Positions 23,851 through 34,368 of a DNA stretch of 60,000 nucleotides are shown in pieces. Each line of letters opens with the position of its first letter. Within the stretch, counting starts at the first letter, position 1. A program made the position numbers and the translations under genes. The notes under the pieces were generated by a model that was not told the origin of the DNA, ran no database searches, and saw only the letters and a list, made by a program, of their open reading frames with translations. Origin of the DNA: Membranipora membranacea (lineage: Eukaryota; Bryozoa; Gymnolaemata; Cheilostomatida; Membraniporidae); contig OU612073.1 of the NCBI GenBank assembly GCA_914767715.1, positions 25,360,001 to 25,420,000 of the forward strand. The letters are read 5' to 3'.

Positions 23851-24291
23851 ATTGTTCTATTTTGTTCTTTGTGTTTGGAAAACACCAATATGCTCATGTA
23901 TTGATTGAGATCAATCATGGCTATTGAGATTGTCCTGTTTCAATTTTTGATTAAACGATGTCTAAAAATTTCCAGTAGTTCCTGAGCAAACAATTAGGTT
24001 ATAAATAATAATAATTATTTCATTCAAATTTTGATATTGGATGGTGCGGAATAAGATGATTAAGAGTATGGATTTGTTAATTTTGACCAAACTTAAGGGT
24101 GAATCATTGGGTGAATATTGGTCTAATTCAACCACCCTCCCTGATTCAACTTGACTTTAATTTTTTTAAAGTCTTTGGTAATTGTCTTCTCTATTCGCAG
24201 GTGGTATCTCTTTCTAGCAATGTTCGAATACGTAGATATGAATTTAGTTATAAGTTAGAGTTAACTAGCGTATTATTCTAAAATTCCAAAT
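23851..24291. other. Non-coding stretch
   Basis: AT-rich DNA. I see no supported feature. Confidence 0.4.
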
Positions 24292-24435
24292 GGCCAGGTG
24301 ACCAGGAAGTGTCAGGCATCACTCCCTGGATACAGGTGACCAGGAAGTGTCAGGCAGTGTCAGGCAGTGTCAGGCAGTGTCAGGAAGTGTCAGGCAGTGT
24401 CAGGAAGTGTCAGGCATCACTCCCTGGATACTTAA
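24292..24435. repeat. Short minisatellite with 10-bp subunits
   Basis: GTGACCAGGAAGTGTCAGGC and CATCACTCCCTGGATAC blocks repeat, with a run of about six CAGTGTCAGG or AAGTGTCAGG units between them. Confidence 0.85.
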
Positions 24436-24580
24436 ATAGACTGAAATGAGACTCATTGAGATAAATTTTGCCGCATTTAAAGATCACCCTATGTATGCAA
24501 CCCTATTAAATTTGTTGTGAAACACAGCTAATATCTATCATTCACTCACCAGTCACCCTACGCTCACTGCCGGACTGTCG

Positions 24581-25984
24581 ATGTATCTCAGCATGTTGGT
24601 CTCACTTCTCTTTGTTCTCATATTATTGCAGGTAAGATCAAACTGTTACTCATGATGCCTCTACTGTACACGACAACGCTTGAAAGTTTTTCAGTTACTG
24701 GGACATCAACAACCACACCTGTAGCATCATCTGTAGCGCCATCTCCTGAGCAAGCTACCACCACTCAACATCCGTCCTCTATCAAAACCACAACCGATGT
24801 TATTAGAACCACTTCTAAAGCCCTGATTACAACTGTTAAGCTAACAACTGTAGTTTCACCAACAACTGAATCAAGCACTACTTCGATTGAGAACATCCAA
24901 ACCACAACACCTTCAACGCAAGTCCCAACTACAACACCTCAAACGCAAGTCTCAACTACATCTCATAAACCAACAACAGATAGTCCAGAAAAGACAACCA
25001 ATCCAAGCCAACCAACTACAGCTTTGAAAATACCGACAACTTCAGTTGGGGAACAAACAACCACTGCCTTTGAGTCCACTGCTTTGAAACCAGTTGGTGG
25101 TACAACTGCAACAAGAGGCAATCCAACCACTGTTGAACAACCAGCATCAACTGTTTTACTGAAAACAACCCCAAGTACGCCAAATATTATAACAACGCCT
25201 GCAGCTGTATTAACCACCATGACATTACCACCAACCTCTACTCCATCATCATCATCATCACAACGGTCGACAATCTTAACAACACTCCCAGTCACAACAA
25301 CACAGCCGCTACAGGAGACGATGAGTACCACGACACAAGCTAACACACAAAGTACTGCTGGTGCTAATGCTAACCTAGCTCTAGTGTCAGAGGGTGACGA
25401 TACCCAGACACAAAAATCCTACTCTCTGCAAGAACTGGGACTAATGGCTGGCATTCCATTTGCCATTGCGCTTATCACTGTACTGATAGGGATTGCAGTT
25501 GGTGTATGCATTGCTAAACAGGTATGGAACAAATACTTTCAAAGCAAATCATTTTGACATGGACAGATTATTGTATACCACAATTTTAATTTGAGACAGT
25601 GAATACTCTTGCTGAAGTTTGAATCAATTGGCGTAAATTTTACAAAATTGGAACCTCACACCTCAAGCTGAGATTGATATCATAGCGAACACATGAATAA
25701 TCGAAAATAATAGCAAGGTACAGTAAAAATGTGTTCCGCATTCATGTTAACTTTACAGTTTACATTTTTGCCATCATATTGCTATTGCAATTTATGATTA
25801 TTAATGTACATTTACTTGAATACAGAAATATAGAAGACAGAAAAGAGTGGAACCAAGGTACATACAAGTAGAGAGTATTAAACAGACTCCTGACATAAGA
25901 GATCAAAACATCGAAGCAAACCCGCCTCAAACCAAACGATATCCTCGTATATTTCCCAAGGCTTCCAATGAGATGCGCTGGTGA
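24581..25984 (+). CDS. Membrane-anchored mucin-like protein
   Basis: A signal peptide (MYLSMLVSLLFVLILL) is encoded at 24581-24631 and ends at a strong donor CAG/GTAAGA. The main exon runs to 25521 and encodes about 230-270 residues dominated by Thr, Ser and Pro, the pattern of an O-glycosylated mucin stalk. A transmembrane helix follows (IPFAIALITVLIGIAVGVC). The donor at 25522 joins in phase 0 to exon 25826-25984, which encodes a 52-residue basic cytoplasmic tail (KYRRQKRVEPRY onward) ending at TGA. The start of the main exon is uncertain. An acceptor at 24749-24750 keeps the signal peptide in frame through a 119-nt intron. Alternatively 24630-24631 is itself an acceptor and the true start lies upstream. 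The protein is probably a cell-surface glycoprotein. I recognise no domain in the tail. Confidence 0.7.
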
Positions 25985-26352
25985 TCTCGAGCTATTTGAG
26001 GTCAATCCTTATTTAAACTTAGCGCAAACTACAATTCAAGAGAAAAAACTAAAAGAGGTCAACTTCATATAAATTGTGTAAAAAATAAGAATGTTATGGT
26101 TTGCTTTGCCATATGACACCCACTATTGAAAGATTGAAATCGAATTATAATATGCCAATAATTATTATGTCAAGAATGATTCATATATTTTGTTTATTTA
26201 CTTTTTGAGGAACAGCAAAAAGCCTCTGAGCACTAACATCTCTTTTTGCATTCAAAGCGAATGCTACTCTCTACTGTGACCCCACGTAAAACCTTGCTAG
26301 TGTAGACGTTTACAGAGAAGAAGAAATAATAAATAAGTTGAGAGTGATTATC

Positions 26353-26508
26353 TTATTTTCTTAGCACATGATCAATGGCAATGCATCTACTACACTGTGC
26401 TGTTCTTCGTTCATGGAACTGGCCGCAGATTGAGCATTTATTACCATAATTATCAAATGGTATGTAATCTCTCTTCGACACCGTGTGCTGGGGAACTAAC
26501 CTCAAGTG
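26353..26508 (-). pseudogene. Zinc-ribbon-like coding fragment
   Basis: The minus strand reads KRDYIPFDNYGNKCSICGQF and then ERRTAQCSRCIAIDHVLRK, ending at TAA. It contains C-X2-C-X10-C-X2-C, a typical zinc-ribbon spacing. It is preceded by a stop in frame, though an AG acceptor lies near its start, so it could be the last exon of a gene or a decayed remnant. The family is not identified. Confidence 0.35.
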
Positions 26509-26887
26509 TAGTCAGTACGTCTGAAATAGCAGCTTCCTTCTACATAGAACGTCTGTAATAAGCAGAATATGACAGTCAGCACCAAATGACCAAATATAGT
26601 TACGGTTGTTGCTGTTGAGATTTCAAAACAATGCAGCCATCCAGAATTTCTATAAGTGTTTTGCTAAAGGTCATGCCTCGCCAAATTTTTTTGTGGGGAT
26701 ACCATTATCTCTACCAGAATCAGCTTATCTCTCAGAAGCGTATTTAGTGACATCGATAGCCTTACACAGAGGCATTCCCTGTGAGGTGATCTTACTCACA
26801 ATCTTCTCTTTTAAGGGTATCAGGTAGAACACATCTGTAAACTGAGCATGGTGATCATAGTCTATTTCCCCCTTATCTTAATTTTGA

Positions 26888-26945
26888 GTTGCTTTCCCTA
26901 TTAAAAAAGGGAGACAACTCTCATAAAATAATGTTGTTGACCTAT
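26888..26945. repeat. Hairpin related to the one at 10930-10976
   Basis: GAGTTGCTTTCCCT pairs with AGGGAGACAACTC around an A-rich loop and is followed by TTGTTGACCTA, as at 10990. The arm sequences differ between the two sites, but pairing is kept. Confidence 0.5.
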
Positions 26946-27230
26946 TCATATATCCTAATTTAGTTCATGCATTCACACAGCTATTCATATGTTAGATCCC
27001 AAATGAATATATTCTGAAATGACACGTATGTTTAAAATATTCTATGAATTCATCTCATATCAGTTAGCAACTTTCAACATTGTCATTAAAACGGCTATTT
27101 TTAATTATAACGTTGGGCTATGGGTTAATTGTATAATTTTGTGTACACTGTCATAAGTCGTCAATAGTACCATAAATACTCCTGTCTGTGACAGCATTAG
27201 GTTTGGCTATTTTCTCTGGTAACAGCCAGC

Positions 27231-27480
27231 AGCTGGGATGAGCTGGGATGAGCTGGGATGAGCTGGGATGAGCTGGGATGAGCTGGGATGAGCTGGGATG
27301 AGCTGGGATGAGCTGGGATGAGCTGGGATGAGCTGGGATGAGCTGGGATGAGCTGGGATGAGCTGGGATGAGCTGGGATGAGCTGGGATGAGCTGGGATG
27401 AGCTGGGATGAGCTGGGATGAGCTGGGATGAGCTGGGATGAGCTGGGATGAGCTGGGATGAGCTGGGATGAGCTGGGATG
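27231..27480. repeat. Perfect decamer array, 25 copies of AGCTGGGATG
   Basis: 25 consecutive identical 10-bp units with no mismatch. Long open frames across it (SSQLIPAHP repeats on the minus strand) follow from the repeat. Confidence 0.98.
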
Positions 27481-28048
27481 GTTTACGAGTAGTAAGTCTA
27501 GGCTCATACTGACACACTCTACCTTACCTGTCTCTGCCTACTCCAGATAACTTTGTTTTAGAGGCCTACGGGTCCATAGCTCCTTATCATTAGCAAAAGC
27601 TCTGTGCATCTCTCCTTTATAAGACTCAGACAAACCACAACCCTTTGCAGATAAAATTAAAAATCAGCCGATAAGCGGTGTGATTGATGACTTGGTCCCT
27701 TACTGTATTTCATGATCACTTATACTCGAAATCTATTGAGATGCAGAACAGGGACTTGGATGTGATGAATGATATTTGGCTATTTTCTTTTCAGGTTTAT
27801 ATTTTCCTCTGATCAAGGGGTTTAAATCCTTGCCCTGATATAGAATAACTCTTTATTTGTCTACCCTATTGATTGTATTTCTAATAATTACAAAATCTTT
27901 ATTGCAGAAGCATGACTACACTATGTCATAAACAAAAATGATTCCTCAAATTTTCCAGTCTCACCGTAAAATTCCCCAATAATATTGCATTTGAACAATG
28001 CCAGTAGGAATGTGGGCAAACAAAACAGTTATGATTCTGATGTCAAAT
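27481..28048. other. Non-coding stretch
   Basis: AT-rich DNA downstream of the exonuclease-like terminal exon. No feature is seen. Confidence 0.4.
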
Positions 28049-29142
28049 TTAACTAAGCAGACCTGAGAGGTTGAACTTTGTTGCTGTTTTCAGTCCACAT
28101 ACAAGGTCTGTGCCTTTTCTAGCCAGTGATCCTTGTACAACGTTCATACGCTGAACGTCCATGATGCCTGCAAAGATAAAAACGGAGATAAATTCTAATC
28201 GTTGCCAGTTCTATGAGCTTTAGCTTCATTACAAAGTGAATCTGTGAGATATGGCCTAGAGAAAAATCAGACTCACTTAAGGGATCTTTCCAAACACATG
28301 CCAAGTGCCAATGAGAGGAATTACTTAAACTACTGCTGCCACTCATGCAAATTTGTGCTCATTGAATTCTGCAATTAATTAATTAATTGAGACTTAAATC
28401 TCATAATTGTCACCTAATGGGCAAATAATTTGCACAAACTGATCTTCAAAATCAGGGCATGAAATCTACGCACAAGCTTATGACGTGTACAGTTTGCACT
28501 AGTAAGACGGTAACTACGTCACCCGTGCCGGTAGATAATTATTTCATACCCTAATTTTGACGATCAGTTTGTGCAAATTATTTGCTCATTAGGTGACAAT
28601 GCTGAGATTGCAGCATCATTTTATTAGTTTTGAGCTATACAAAATTCTATAAGCACACATTTGGCTGTGTGGCAGCAGTGGTTTAACTATGATAGGCTCA
28701 TGATTCCAAACATAACCGTAGTACTAGCAACTTTCTCTAAAAGTGACTCTTATATCAAAACATGTCATCACTGTGTATCCCACAATGCAACTTTTCTGTA
28801 ATTCCTGGAGTGATCAGGTAAATATAATATGAGATTTACATGTTCAAGTTGCATTATGGGAATGTTTTTTGGCATTTCAAATTTTTGCAAAATAACAAGT
28901 TGATTTAATGTAACAAAACTTTATCATAAATAACTGCCTGGCTATCACATACATTGGTCTTTGGGTAGTCTTTAAGTGTTTCTGAGGGTATGATTGACTT
29001 CCCAATTATAGATATACAGTTGAAGAAAATGTATTTTTACCTTCAACATTAACATCATACTGATATTTGAGAGAATTGTAATCTTCTTGGCACTCAAAGA
29101 AAACCTTGGTTACGCTGGCATTCTCAAGTATGTCTTGTAATC
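28049..29142 (-). CDS. 3'-5' exonuclease-like gene, two 3' exons
   Basis: Exon 29041-29142 reads LQDILENASVTKVFFECQED then YNSLKYQYDVNVEG, with a pyrimidine-rich acceptor and donor GTAAAA. It joins in phase 1 to exon 28049-28167, reading IMDVQRMNVVQGSLARKGTD and on to VCGLKTATKFNLSGLLS, stop TAA. The pattern (ILE..SVTKVFF..xxD...L...Y.V....DVQ) matches the middle of DEDD-type 3'-5' exonuclease domains of the EXD1/WRN-like group, which degrade RNA or DNA using two metal ions. One acidic residue of the Exo II region is visible (ECQED). The Exo I exon should lie upstream, beyond the 41-bp array, but I could not find it. The protein would end soon after the Exo II region, so the copy is truncated, alternatively spliced or decayed. 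The intron holds an inverted-repeat element. Confidence 0.55.
28397..28609. mobile_element. Inverted-repeat element (MITE-like)
   Basis: The roughly 65-bp ends are near-perfect reverse complements. They include TTGTCACCTAATG at left and CATTAGGTGACAA at right, and the paired blocks GCAAATAATTTGCACAAACTG. A unique core of about 80 bp has no reading frame. No clear target duplication is seen. It lies in an intron of the exonuclease-like gene. Confidence 0.7.
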
Positions 29143-29261
29143 CTGCCCAAGAGTGAATACACAATTGGGATAATGGTTATCAATGAGAGCTGGAGAACTT
29201 ATTACTAAAATTTGCTCTCGAAGAACGGGTTGATGTCATGCTGCAATTGAAAACTAAAGGA

Positions 29262-30489
29262 GGGCCACCCTCTAGCAATCACTGTATGACTGGTGGTTTA
29301 AGAGGTCACCCTCTAGCAATCACTGTATGACTGGTGGTTTAAGAGGCCACCCTCTAGCGATCACTGTATGACTGGTGTTTAAGAGGCCACCCTCTAGCGA
29401 TCACTGTATGACTGGTGGTTTAAGAGGCCACCCTCTAGCGATCACTGTATGACTGGTGGTTTAAGAGGCCACCCCCTAGCGATCACTGTATGACTGGTGG
29501 TTTAAGAGGCCACCCTCTAGCAATCACTGTATGACTGGTGGTTTAAGAGGCCACCCTCTAGCGATCACTGTATGACTGGTGGTTTAAGAGGCCACCCTCT
29601 AGCGATCACTGTATGACTGGTGGTTTAAGAGGCCACCCTCTAGCGATCACTGTATGACTGATGGTTTAACAGGCCACCCTCTAGCGATCACTGTATGATT
29701 GGTGGTTTAAGAGGCCACCCTCTAGCGATCACTGTATGACTGGTGGTTTAAGAGGCCACCCTCTAGCGATCACTGTATGATTGGTGGTTTAAGAGGCCAC
29801 CCTCTAGCGATCACTGTATGACTGGTGGTTTAAGAGGCCACCCTCTAGCGATCACTGTATGACTGGTGGTTTAAGAGGCCACCCTCTAGCGATCACTGTA
29901 TGACTGGTGGTTTAAGAGGCCACCCCCTAGCGATCACTGTATGACTGGTGGTTTAAGAGGCCACCCCCTAGCGATCACTGTATGATTGGTGGTTTAAGAG
30001 GCCACCCTCTAGCAATCACTGTATGACTGGTGGTTTAAGAGGCCACCCTCTAGCGATCACTGTATGACTGGTGGTTTAAGAGGCCACCCTCTAGCAATCA
30101 CTGTATGACTGGTGTTTAAGAGGCCACCCTCTAGCGATCACTGTATGACTGGTGGTTTAAGAGGCCACCCTCTAGCGATCACTGTATGATTGGTGGTTTA
30201 AGAGGCCACCCTCTAGCAATCACTGTATGACTGGCGTTTAAGAGGCCACCCTCTAGCAATCACTGTATGACTGGTGTTTAAGAGGCCACCCTCTAGCGAT
30301 CACTGTATGACTGGTGGTTTAAGAGGCCACCCTCTAGCGATCACTGTATGATTGGTGGTTTAAGAGGCCACCCTCTAGCAATCACTGTATGACTGGTGGT
30401 TTAAGAGGCCACCCTCTAGCGATCACTGTATGATTGGTGGTTTAAGAGGCCACCCTCTAGCGATCACTGTATGACTGGTGGTTTAAGAG
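29262..30489. repeat. 41-bp satellite, about 30 copies
   Basis: Units of GGCCACCCTCTAGCGATCAC then TGTATGACTGGTGGTTTAAGA. Variants are GCGATC/GCAATC, GACTGG/GATTGG, and loss of one G in GGTGG. It lies upstream (minus sense) of the exonuclease-like exons, probably in an intron. Confidence 0.95.
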
Positions 30490-33058
30490 ACAATAAAAAT
30501 ACTATTCATTTAATAACATTTCTGACACAAGGTTTATCATGTTTGTTGCAATAGTTACGCTACAACATTTATGAAAGGGTGTCACTTTCATATAAGCATT
30601 TACCTCAAGTGGACCATTATAGGTTAGAACAGAAGGTCTTAGCTGAAAGTTGAGGTTTTGCACTCTGGATGTCACAGTTGCACATTCTCATAAGACATAC
30701 AAGCTTAAATAATTTTGTATTATTGCTTTATTTATAAGAAGTTCTCTCTATAGAACTATTTGATTTCATTTTTTAATTTCTGTGTTCAGAATTTATAGTA
30801 TTTGCTGAAAGTTATGTTTACACTATTTTCATTGTTGCATACATCAGCTGCAATGCCTAGCAGTACAGACACAAGTGCAAGCCACTAGTACTGATTCTTT
30901 CGGTTAGTATTCTTATGAAGGGTATAGCTATCCTCTGACAGTCGAGATACTGATAGTGTTACATGATCTAAGACAGTTCTGGGTCAAGTAGTGCTTTACA
31001 AATATATTAGCATCATGCTGCTTTTTGTAAAATGCAATGACTATGTTGTTGTGACTAAGAGTCTTTTTTTTAAATTGTCGATTATTGTGTGGACCTTGTT
31101 GACGATTATTGTGTGGACCTTGTTGACGATTATTGTGTGGACCTTGTTGACAAGCTGTGGACCTTGTTGACAAGCTGTGGACCTTGTTGACGATGTGGCG
31201 GTGGTAATTACAGTAGCTGTGTATCTTATATAAATTCTAACAGCACACTGGAATAAGTCAAAATAGTGTACAGTGGTTTTTTTTATTTCACTTGTCTCCA
31301 AGCCAGTAGGCCTACTGCTCATGCAACACCAGTTGTTTACACAAATAATATACAGAGTTTTTTACACCTAAAGAACCCATTTTTTCTTGAGCAATGTGAC
31401 AAGGCTCAGTTATTTAATAACACAGTACTGTGTTATAACTGGTAAAATTTACTCGCTCTAACCTGGCCTTTGAGCCTCATATTTTGTAGTTATCTTATCT
31501 TACCTTAAGGATTATCCTGTACCACGGCGCACCTTACAGCGAGTTATGCAAATTTACATATCTCGCCAGTTCGCGGGTTTTCCTCGACCAATTTATTCTA
31601 AACAACTGAAGAGACAAGTCATCTTTTCACAATACCCACCCTCCCGCCCTAAAATACTACCTCATGTTACTATATTTCTCAGTGTGTGAAAGGTGACTTG
31701 GGTGCATGTGTGGTTGGTGCTAAATTTTCCGCCTTTTCTAAGTATCGAGGCCAAATTTCCTCCTAAAAAGTTCTTGCCCTGCCCATGCTGTTCTCTAGCA
31801 ACTTACTGTACTTACTTAAACGTTTATTTCTAACTTGTTGGGGGTTAACCAGGAAATGGCGTATTAGTCGCCCCCCTCCTATTGGGGAACCCCCAGCTAT
31901 CTTGTTAATCATTGAGATAAGAAAAAATATCATTTTAAGATCAATAACAACTTTTACCTTTCAAAACTGTCTCCTCAACCCTTTTTGGTAACAATTACTT
32001 AAACAGACACACAGACCAACAAACATATAATATGTTATTGAAACTTGAAATTGAATTTCTAACACTGAACATAATTTTGAAGTGTAATCAATTTCTTCAC
32101 TGTATAAATATTGTATGAATATTGCAGAACTATCTGTATTATATCGCAATGTTTCGGCCCAAGAGTATATCAATTTACATTTTAATGTGTATAAACTAAC
32201 AGGAACCTCAACTCAATATAACAAATAGGTTAGGGGACTTCTCTCCCCTCTTACTACTGTGTATAGCCTGTAACATATCATAAGAATTTATTTGACACTT
32301 TTATTGTATGTATTTAATTTTGACATTTATTCTAATTTTGGAATTTAATACATTGTGTCTTATTAAAGTGACATTGAATCAGATTGATGCATATCAACCT
32401 AAAACTGTTGTTGCCAGACAAAACATTATTAGGGGATAAAGTTCAAAAGTCATTGATGAGGGGTTTATAGGCTAAGCCTGGACTAATAACCTGGACCCAC
32501 TCATTCACCACCATCATCATCATACTTGTGTTCTAACTGGTTGTCTCTGGGAGTGATAAAACTTCCATGAGTTATCGGAATTTGCAGGCACACCACTTAT
32601 CATGAGAACTGTTACAAATGTATACATACATACATAATGAAGAAGAGTTGGTTATTCAAAGGGCATGTTCATTTTAAGTAGGTTATGTTATGGTTGCAAG
32701 CCAATTTGAAATAGAATCATCATTTTTATGGTTTAATCAGGGAGAATGGTGGTGGGGCTCCCCGGGTATTTTACTGGAGATTGAAGATTGAGTGTTTTAA
32801 AGTTGAAGAAAAGATTTAGTCAGTTTTAATGAAAAATCAATAAGAGATTTTAGACTGGAATACAGTCCAACAATTTGGAGTTAGCTACTCAAATAAGGAG
32901 TTTTGGACAAACAACTCCAAGCAATAACAAACTGAAACTCATCAGCCTATCAAAACAAAACCAAAACTCAAGCACATGGGTCATTCTAAGCAGAAATGAG
33001 TAGATAACACCACGGTCCAGAATTAAGTCTGAAGAGAGTTTTAAAATTGAAGATTGCT
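30490..33058. other. Non-coding stretch
   Basis: AT-rich DNA containing only the short array at 31079-31191. I looked for the missing Exo I exon on the minus strand and did not find it. Confidence 0.4.
31079..31191. repeat. 24-bp and 20-bp alternating tandem repeat
   Basis: Three units of CGATTATTGTGTGGACCTTG plus TTGA are followed by two units of CAAGCTGTGGACCTTGTTGA. The shared half is GTGGACCTTGTTGA. Confidence 0.9.
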
Positions 33059-33252
33059 CTATTTTCCCTGAAGAAATTGAGGACAGCTTTGTGTGCAGGG
33101 AGCCCCGGTGGTCAGTTCAAAGTACACACATGATACTGCTGAGATGAAGTACATGCAAGGAGTAACTCCTTGGTACTTGTCAATACACATTTCTAGTTGG
33201 TCCTTGACTGCGTCGAGGGCACATGCCTCCTTATCATACTGGTTGTGGGGGT
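33059..33252 (-). CDS. Terminal exon of an unidentified Cys-rich protein
   Basis: A pyrimidine-rich acceptor (CTCCTTCTCCACCCCACAG) leads into DPHNQYDKEACALDAVKDQL, then EMCIDKYQGVTPCMYFISAV and SCVYFELTTGAPCTQSC, ending at TAG. Six cysteines in 64 residues and an amphipathic pattern suggest a secreted disulfide-bonded domain. No upstream exon was found: to the left edge of the lectin gene the strand carries only the SLC17-like exons in opposite sense. I do not recognise the family. Confidence 0.45.
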
Positions 33253-33397
33253 CTGTGGGGTGGAGAAGGAGAGTAGACATGTCTTCTTTTTTCAAAAAAA
33301 TTGAATTCAACCCCAGATCATTGAGCCCAACCCCAGATCTTTTCTACCCCAAATTTTAACTTGCCAACCCCAGACCCTCAATATGCCCCTGGAATAG

Positions 33398-33638
33398 CTA
33401 TAGTTTGTATGGTCAAGGCTGTAAACACTTCTGACTCGGAATCTCCAGGAAACGACGAATGTCAGGCTACTAATATTACATCGGTTTTATATTCTGAGGT
33501 GGGTAGCAGTATTTTATGTGATTTTTTAAGTTACAGGTTAGCGTTGGATATATTGCGTGGAATGAGGACACTCAGGGCTGGCTGCTGAGCTCTTTTTTCT
33601 ATGGATATGGAAAAATTGGCGGTTTTGGTCAACTTTAG
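33398..33638 (+). pseudogene. SLC17 (sialin-type) transporter fragment, N-terminal part
   Basis: Two pieces fit the start of an SLC17 transporter. 33398-33498 encodes the end of TM1 and an N-glycosylatable loop (MVKAVNTSDSESPGNDEC, then NITSVLYSE). 33537-33638 encodes GYIAWNEDTQGWLLSSFFYG, which matches the conserved W.E.TQG..LSSFFYGY at TM2. They are joined in frame only if the 38 nt 33499-33536 (GTGGGT...TTACAG) are removed as an intron. After FFYGY the family's TQIPGG motif is missing, and the frame stops at TAG 33636-33638. SLC17 proteins carry organic anions across lysosomal, vesicular or plasma membranes. This looks like a decayed or partial copy. Confidence 0.55.
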
Positions 33639-34368
33639 TCTGCCAACGCTTTTGCAAACCAACAGAGCTAAAACCATTTTTATGGGCTGTCAAACAGTAT
33701 ATGGGCTGTCAAACAGTATACGGCCGGTTGCTGCACAAAAAGACTACAGAAAGACAAATACAATATTTAATCTGGCAGATATTCCTGCCGTAGTTTTCCA
33801 ATAAATGTGTACTGAAAAAGCGCATACACACTTCCCTGTATTCAGCATGCAACACATTTCTAATCTGAACCATTATGTTTACTCTAAACTACATCTGGCG
33901 GCCTTGTATTATAATGCAACTTCTGTTCACCATTTACAGTTTTCATGGTATTGTTAGACAATCAGCTCCTTATTTCCACAATAAAGCAATAAAACAATAA
34001 TTACTTCTACTGACATTTAATCACCGACATGTCACTTTCGAAAGTCACAAACAGGAAACTATGATAATGGGAAGCAGTTAAAGAATCAATACAAAAATTA
34101 ATTGCTAGGCGCTGGCAGATGGTGTGATTTGAAAGCAACATTCTATGAAGAACAGAAGGTTAAATACATGCTACAATATCCATAAGAAATACTATGTCAT
34201 GTCTTGAATTGTCATGTCTTACTTGCATTTACATGTACATAAAATGAGTGATATAAGATTTGGAAAGCAAGAGGTGCGGTCCATCTTTGTCAAATGGATA
34301 TGTATTATGTAAATGATATACTTTCCCTGGTGACATGAATAAATAATAAATCTATGAAATAGAGTCCC

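Larger units (their letters stand above)
25985..27230. other. Intergenic DNA with a zinc-ribbon-like fragment and a hairpin
   Basis: It contains the minus-strand fragment at 26353-26508 and the hairpin at 26888-26945. A further minus-strand open piece near 26750-26820 (GMPLCKAIDVTKYASER) ends in a stop. The rest shows nothing. Confidence 0.4.

Noticed and set aside
24963-25346. Minus-strand Val-rich protein
   Set aside because: It is the complement of the Thr-rich mucin exon.
27151-27517. SSQLIPAHP repeat proteins
   Set aside because: They arise from the perfect decamer array; there is no independent coding evidence.
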